Source of the DNA: Mermis nigrescens
Lineage: Eukaryota; Nematoda; Enoplea; Mermithida; Mermithidae
DNA length: 64,000 nt
Direction: 5' to 3'
NCBI GenBank assembly: GCA_036768485.1
Contig: JAVLUZ010000735.1
Coordinates: 248,001 to 312,000 of the forward strand
Shown piece after piece: positions 58,611 to 64,000 of the stretch; positions within the stretch are counted from its first letter, which is position 1, and the number at the start of each line of letters is the position of its first letter. The notes under the pieces are model-generated. The model worked only from the letters and a program-made list of their open reading frames with translations. It did not search any database and was not told the origin of the DNA. Both the position numbers and the translations under genes were made by a program.

Positions 58611-58991
58611 ACCTACATGCACAGCATGGGAATTCTGGGCTGGGGTGTTATAATCAAGTGCCTTTTTTGGGTTCAACGCGTCAAAAACATCGTTTTTTAG
58701 AGTTTCTGACGATGCTCTATCCTTCTAGAACATAAAAACATAAAGAAATTCGAAAAAATCCGAAAAGTCGAACAAATTGAACAAAATATAGTCAAAACAT
58801 GAGTATAATGGCGCGAAGTACCGAAAATATGGCTTTTTTGAGCAAAACGATATCTGAAAAGCTCAAAAAAGCACCTTTTCTACAAATTTTTTGCGAAGTT
58901 TCAAAAAATTTCCAATTCTGGGGGAGGGGGAATTTCTGTGGTGGATGAAAATTTTTCTGGGGGTGAAACCCCTCCCCTAAGATCATGTATG
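58611..58991 (-). mobile_element. Short TIR element J3
   Basis: Ends CTACATGCACAGCATGGG and AAGATCATGTATG, orientation opposite to J1. Flanks tgagcggc and tgagcgac match in 7 of 8, with 1-2 bases of end ambiguity. One eroded palindrome near 58811. Confidence 0.6.
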
Positions 58992-59682
58992 AGCGACAAT
59001 GTATATTCTGTTCGTCGCCGTGGAGCTGATAATTATTCAAAATTAATGTTGATTTAACGAAATGGACACAACCACCACTATCACAAGATAACTGATGATG
59101 CTAAAAAGAACAAATGTGTTTTTTGATGGTTTTTAGACTTTCTTTTACGTTCTTTTTTTATTAGTTGATTTATCAAATAACAAATATGAGATTTTATGGA
59201 ATCGTGTCATTGCTCTGCTTTTGTAATTATAGATTTAAACTTCAATGGTATACCATTTTCATATAATTTGCAAACATTCAAACTTTTCTGGAGTTTCCGC
59301 AACGTTTGCCGTAACGCAAGAAGTCTATGATTGTTATTCTAAATTCTACGCTTTTATTCTGTTTGTCTGTCAAACAAGTCAAGAAATTTTAGTCGCTTCT
59401 CGCCGGATACATTAATAGCTAAGGCTCATTCGCTCCCATCGTACGACTATAAGAAACTAGTATAATTTTTCTGGAGAATTTCTGCCATTTGTAATGTTTT
59501 AAAAAGCCAATTTTTGTCTTAAATTTTTCCGGTATACATATATGACTATTCTTTATCTAATGACAGTTTTATAGCTGTGCTATTTTTATGTCGCATATTT
59601 AGCAAACTTTGCTCCTAACTTGAATTTTCATCAAATTTTTAAATCCTCATTAAGGACAACTGTAATTTGTGCGATTTTTCAG

Positions 59683-59844
59683 GATTTTCAGCACATCGAA
59701 GACAATAAAGATCAAGGTATGAACGTTAGGGAAAAAGCCAAACAATTAGTAGCGCTCTTGAAAGACGACGAACGACTAAAAAATGAGCGCACAAAGGCCC
59801 TGATGGCTAGAAAACGATTCACTCAAAACGGATCAAGTGGCTCC
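59683..59844 (+). CDS. Epsin, exon 3 (end of ENTH domain)
   Basis: 54 codons after acceptor TTTTTCAG|GAT: DFQHIEDNKDQGMNVREKAK, then QLVALLKDDERLKNERTKAL, ending RFTQNGSSGS at a consensus donor GTAAGT. It completes the ENTH fold: the DQG..VREKAKQL..LL.D..RL..ER block is the family signature for the last helices. Exons 1-3 together give 166 residues, the usual ENTH length. If the intron were retained the frame would stop 12 codons later. The ubiquitin-interacting, clathrin-box, DPW and NPF motifs of the tail are not in the window. Confidence 0.94.
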
Positions 59845-61304
59845 GTAAGTCAGTCTGAGCATGCAAGTGCACATTCTTAATTAACCAAACCAAGGCTTAC
59901 TATGTTTATTTGATTGCTTGATTGATCAATTGTAATTAATCTGACCAGATTAGTTTCCAGAAAGATTTAGAAATTCGTAAATGAATATTAAAATAAAATA
60001 TGGTGCAATGCTATGAATCGCCTAGATTCGTAGATAACTGCTCAGCAAGGCAAATGTATAGGTATTTATACAGGGTGGCCCAAACAAAGGGTACTTAATA
60101 TTTTAATCATAACATGCTGCATTAAATATATTGCAAATCTTTAAATATTTCTTGAAAACACAAATTTATTGAAAACAAACATCACTTTTTTAGTAAGTCA
60201 CAATAAAAAGAAAAGTCTCTACTTAAAATGTCATTATAATTTTCTTCTGTAATAACAGTCATTAAAGCATCATTACAGTGTTGTTTAATGTTCTTAGTTT
60301 CAGAATTGTCAATTTTATTGTCCGTTCTAATTCAGTTTTGTGTCTAGTGCACAATACGTCTAATGCAGCAATCATATGTACATGTAAGAGGGTGGGAAAT
60401 TCCCTCCATCCGAATTCGGACGCCCTTCCCAGAGCCAAAAAATTTTTGACCCTCCTCCCCCGATTTTTGGAAAAATCGAATTTTTTTTGGTCGTTTTCGG
60501 GTTTTTTGGCTAAAAACTTGAGTCATTTACTCCCCCCTAAAATGGCCGAGGACCATACATGATCTTGGAGGAGGGGGTTTTCATCCCCCGCAATTAGCGA
60601 TTTTTTAAAGCTCCCAAGAATTTTCTAAAAATTTGTCAAAAAGATGTTTTTTAAGCGTTTTTAGCTATCTATTTGCTAAAAAGTGCGAAATTTCCGGCGC
60701 TTCGCGCCATTATACTCATGTTTTGACTGGAATCGTCAGAAACGCTGAAAAATGATGTTTTTGACGCTGACGCGTATCTACCATTTTTAAACCCAAAAAT
60801 GGCACTTTATAATTTCACCCCTCCCTCCCCCGCAGAATTCCCATGCTGTGCATGTATGCTGGGGACCACCTCCTCAAATTTCGAGCCGTTACATGTATGG
60901 CAGCAATAGTTATTAATAAAATATTGAGTACCCTTCTTTGTGAACCACTCTGTAAGTGAATAACGTTGCGTAACTTTTTATTTATAAACTCGTACATAGG
61001 TCGCGTCGCATCCATGCATGCATAGCATGGATATTAAACATGGGGGTGAAACCAAAAAATGTTTCTATTGAGTCTTTTTTAATGCCCAAATAGTGTGAAA
61101 CAAATTATTGCTAATTCACCGGTTTTGGTCGATTTCAATGGACTTCTGCAGAAATATTTATCTTTTCCATTCTTCTTCACTTCCTGAATCCCCGTGCATA
61201 ATCTTATTACTAATATTTGTTATTCTCACTCCACAATGCAGCGGTGTACTTATGTATATATATATATATATATACGTGACTAATAGATATAGATTTATTT
61301 CTAG
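59845..61304 (+). other. Epsin intron 3
   Basis: 1460 bp with J2 and, at 60385-60545, an inverted fragment of the A/B body module (compare CCCAGAGCC and GACCCTCCTCCCCC). A TA dinucleotide run lies at 61256-61274 just before candidate exon 4. If exon 4 is not real the intron is longer. Confidence 0.65.
60554..60858 (+). mobile_element. Short TIR element J2
   Basis: 305 bp, ends CATACATGATCTTGG and GCTGTGCATGTATG. Flanks ccgaggac and ctggggac match in 6 of 8. Contains a perfect GGCGCTTCGCGCC near 60693. Confidence 0.6.
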
Positions 61305-61338
61305 GGTGGTCGACGAGGAATGGAATCGTGTCGCAGTG
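61305..61338 (+). CDS. Epsin, candidate exon 4 (34 bp)
   Basis: Acceptor TTTCTAG with a branch-like CTAAT 20-25 bases upstream, donor GTAAGT. It reads GGRRGMESCRS plus one base (phase 0 in, phase 1 out). The single leftover G joins the AC of the next candidate exon to make Asp. No domain; support is splice-site quality and phase only. Confidence 0.5.
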
Positions 61339-62115
61339 GTAAGTCATATGGCTGTTGCGATTTATTAGAAGTTAGGCTCTTTACCATGCTTTGATATACC
61401 GCATTTATAATATGGTCCGCTTATTCTTTTAGCAGTATTTAGTTTTCTAAGTGTGTACCTAGTTGTTTTACTGTGGTTTTTTATTTTGCGTCTAAGGCTG
61501 TTAGTTTGGAAGCAGCTGGAAATTGATACTATTTGCTTGCTAACTTTTAACCGTACGTAACCCTTCATTGATCATAACTGAATGCTTCTTTGTCCACTTG
61601 TCCTTATGGTCACGTGATTTACTTACTTTATCAACTAGCAGTTCGAAGGCATTCACGTAACTATAGCAACGGTGATGGGCATATATACATATGACAGTAC
61701 GACTGGGATCCCTCATTCAAAGTCGGCTGTCTCCCACTCTCCAAAAGCTGAGCTTTCTTCTCTCAATTTTGAAAAGCATGTTGGGCTTTTAGGCAATTTT
61801 AGGTTTTTTTACCTTTTTGGCCGAAAAAAGATCATACACTTCCGTGATGAGCATAAATTATTATAAAATTATAAGTTTTATGAAAAGGAGAGGTTGGTCC
61901 ATTTAACGTACTTGTTCTTAATAATGTAATTCGAAATCGAGTAAATAATTTTTTTAAAAACAACATATTCAAATGTTCCAAAACTCTTGACTTGATGCTC
62001 ATTTTGATTTTTGATTCTTATGCATTTAACGTTAAGTTTGATAAAGGTCGATTGTTAATCGGTCGTCAATAAAACGCTGTATCATCTTCTAAAGATATTT
62101 TTTGCTCGTATCCAG

Positions 62116-62232
62116 ACAATGATTTGCCCAGTTATTATGCAGCACATAGCTTAAGTCACGAACGTTCGTTTAACATGAATCGCCCGATTGCCAAAAGTTC
62201 GGCCGATATTAGCTCTAATAACTTTTGTAGAG
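62116..62232 (+). CDS. Epsin, candidate exon 5 (117 bp)
   Basis: Acceptor CGTATCCAG, donor AGAG|GTTAGT. In the phase set by exon 4 it is open throughout: (D)NDLPSYYAAHSLSHERSFNM, then NRPIAKSSADISSNNFCR. The polar Ser/Asn-rich composition fits the disordered region between ENTH and the distal motifs. It could belong to a different transcript. Confidence 0.5.
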
Positions 62233-62285
62233 GTTAGTTGCACGTTTGATTAATTAACATTTTTCGTTTTTTATTGCTTCGGAAG

Positions 62286-62318
62286 TCATGCTAAGAGGGA
62301 CATCGGAACCTAATTTGC
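62286..62318 (+). CDS. Epsin, candidate exon 6 (33 bp)
   Basis: Acceptor GCTTCGGAAG after an intron of only 53 bp, donor GC|GTAAGT. Reading phase 1 to 1 gives VMLRGTSEPNL; the other two frames contain stops, so only the predicted phase is open. Confidence 0.42.
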
Positions 62319-62536
62319 GTAAGTCTTGAATATTGTTTTCCTAGATATTTCAAGTTGCATGCTGTGTGTTGCGCTTTTAACGTATTTTTTGTCTTATTTT
62401 TCATTGCATGTTTCATCATATGCTATTCTCTGCTACTACGCCTTGAAATACACCAAGCTATGCTATTTTCACTGCCACTATCTTATGGTAAAGGTCTATA
62501 ATTTGATGCCAAGCTGCCTAATCACCCCCTTCTTAG

Positions 62537-62584
62537 ATTCTCTGATTCTGCCCGAAATTTTAGAGAACAATCTAGTCCGAGAAG
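62537..62584 (+). CDS. Possible epsin exon 7 (48 bp)
   Basis: Acceptor CCCCTTCTTAG, donor GAAG|GTAATT. In phase it would read (H)SLILPEILENNLVRE; another frame (FSDSARNFREQSSPR) is open too. Weak. Confidence 0.22.
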
Positions 62585-64000
62585 GTAATTTCTAATGTCT
62601 TAGATCCTGACTATGACAGCCGCTGGACTATATATACCCTTCTTATTAAACAAGCTCTGCTTATCAATCTACATATACGCAATAGTTAATATAATGCTGT
62701 TTTTGAGCTCTCAATGAAATCACAACTAGCACTTCAAAAAAGTTTTAAAATGATAATCTTGCTCAATCTTTTTGTGCTGGTTTTGATTATACAATCCAAA
62801 ACTTCCTGAAAGCTATGTGCAGGCCCGTTTCCAGGGGGATAGGGGGGCACGTGCCTCCCTCTAAATGAAATCTGAGAACGATTTTTTGCTTACTCCCCTT
62901 TGCTTTTGTAGCCAAAAATCGTAAAAATTTTCGGCGCTTCGCGCCGAATTTCACAATTATAATTAAAATCTTTGTAGTCCTAAGCGCGCGATTTAAACAC
63001 TCCATTTTTAGTCTTTATACAATATAGAACGTATTTTGTATCTGTCTTCTGTTCTTTACAAGTTTTATGCAGAAAATGAGATTTATTTAAGAAGCAAGGA
63101 TGGCAACAATTTTTCGGCGATGATTATGAATTTGCTGATGATTTTTGACCATTTTTAGGATGAATTCAGAACCGTGATTCGGATAGTTTTCTAAAAAATT
63201 TCAAGGTTACGATTCAAAATTGAAGTGCTCTTTTTACAAAATTTTCCGGGGCTCTGTCCCCAACCCTGCTGGGGGCGCTTGAGCGCGCCACCCCAGACCC
63301 CTCAAGCCCTATGAGAGGGCCTGGCCATATGTCACACAGGGGCATAGGGAGTGGTTAGAGGGGGTATTACCTCTTCCTCAGATTTTAAAGAACCGGGTAC
63401 TATCAGGCGATTTTGATGGAACTTGCTGCTGGGAATATTTGGATTTTATAGTGAAAGAATACAGCTCAGTTAACCGAAAGATCAGTCAATCTGGTCAGTT
63501 TACTGCAGGATTATTAATTTCTCCTTAGTCTTACACTTTGTTCAATCGTTTGTCACATAATAGTGAATTATCCACGTGATGTAATTGATTAAAATAAGCA
63601 TTTTTCGAAAAATACATCTTGGAATTGCATTCATCTACCTTCTGACCTCAAGAATGAGATTTTAATTTGCTTAATAAGATGAAAATATCAATAGATTACC
63701 ATATCAATAAATTAAAAAAATATCAATAAATTAAAATCGCATGTTATGACCCAAACTACTATGTGCCCGTTTTTGAATTTCACCCCTTCTATTCACCCCT
63801 GCCCTGCCCTGCCCTCCTATGCTATTTGTCCACCCAGAAAATTTGTTCAAAGTGTACCTACCTTAGAATTTGTTTTGAATCGTCAAGTCAGATTTCCCAT
63901 ACACAATAACTTCTAAATGAAAGACAATTCAATTTTTAAATTATTACCGTGTGCTATACATCTGTGCATTGAGAATCATGCTTGCAGACTCAGACTTATG
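62585..64000. other. Epsin intron or downstream sequence with repeats
   Basis: Family I end at 62820 (CAGGCCCGTTTCCAGGGG), perfect palindrome at 62932, GC-rich CCCCAACCCTGCTGGGG near 63258, and the repeat also seen around A3 at 63320-63430. No coding exon identified, although a TTGCAG acceptor-like site lies at the extreme right edge. Confidence 0.5.

Larger units (their letters stand above)
53720..59682 (+). other. Epsin intron 2, filled with transposons
   Basis: 5963 bp, of which A3 (2.6 kb), J1 and J3 account for more than half. 57540-57745 is an eroded M copy. 54729-54817 and 57434-57500 are the split halves of a repeat whose partner is at 63320-63430. Confidence 0.8.

Noticed and set aside
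62326..62595. 89-residue frame downstream of candidate exon 6
   Set aside because: No family signature. It overlaps the possible exon 7 in intronic sequence.

Overview
This window is nuclear DNA from an animal, most likely a protostome invertebrate. The evidence is one host gene with spliceosomal introns (an epsin) set in AT-rich DNA that is otherwise almost all transposable elements. There is no bacterial-type gene organisation, no rRNA gene and no CRISPR array. I cannot name the species. All boundaries, target-site duplications (TSDs) and divergences were read by eye.

Left part (1-22 kb). A non-LTR retrotransposon reverse transcriptase runs in from the left edge (to 1230). A second, older copy lies on the minus strand (8.35-9.1 kb). 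Small terminal-inverted-repeat (TIR) transposons with 8-bp TSDs follow: D1 at 3793-5977 with E1 nested inside, and H at 6218-6611. A ~230-bp tandem array occupies 9.15-10.3 kb. Two decayed Gypsy-type LTR elements lie on the minus strand (14.09-18.46 kb and 20.03-21.8 kb). A 17-base assembly gap at 14043-14059 separates the first Gypsy element from truncated transposon A1.

Middle (22.6-50.2 kb) is a nested stack. Element D2 (22627-34570, TSD atcggttg) has been split by a ~10-kb block. That block holds a Merlin-type transposase gene with an intron, itself broken by elements F and A2, followed by B1 and G; E2 sits separately in the right part of D2. Element B2 (35398-42034, TSD ctggctcc) contains an apparently complete LTR element (36761-40662, TSD ccat) that encodes Gag but no polymerase. 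Element C (48161-50161) carries a shred of hAT transposase.

Right part (50.2-64 kb) is the 5' portion of the epsin gene, plus strand. Exons at 51119-51202, 53468-53719 and 59683-59844 encode the whole ENTH domain. Three short phase-compatible candidate exons follow at 61.3-62.3 kb, with a fourth, weaker one at 62.5 kb. The gene continues past the right edge. Its introns hold transposons A3, J1, J2, J3 and others.

Two patterns stand out. First, four element families with 8-bp TSDs (A, B, C, D) each have GC-rich or purine-rich short-word arrays just inside their ends, each family with its own word (CCTCGG, CCCCGG, GGATCC, AGGAGA). Second, a 13-base palindrome, GGCGCTTCGCGCC, recurs in perfect or eroded form across nearly all the element families, although their ends are unrelated.
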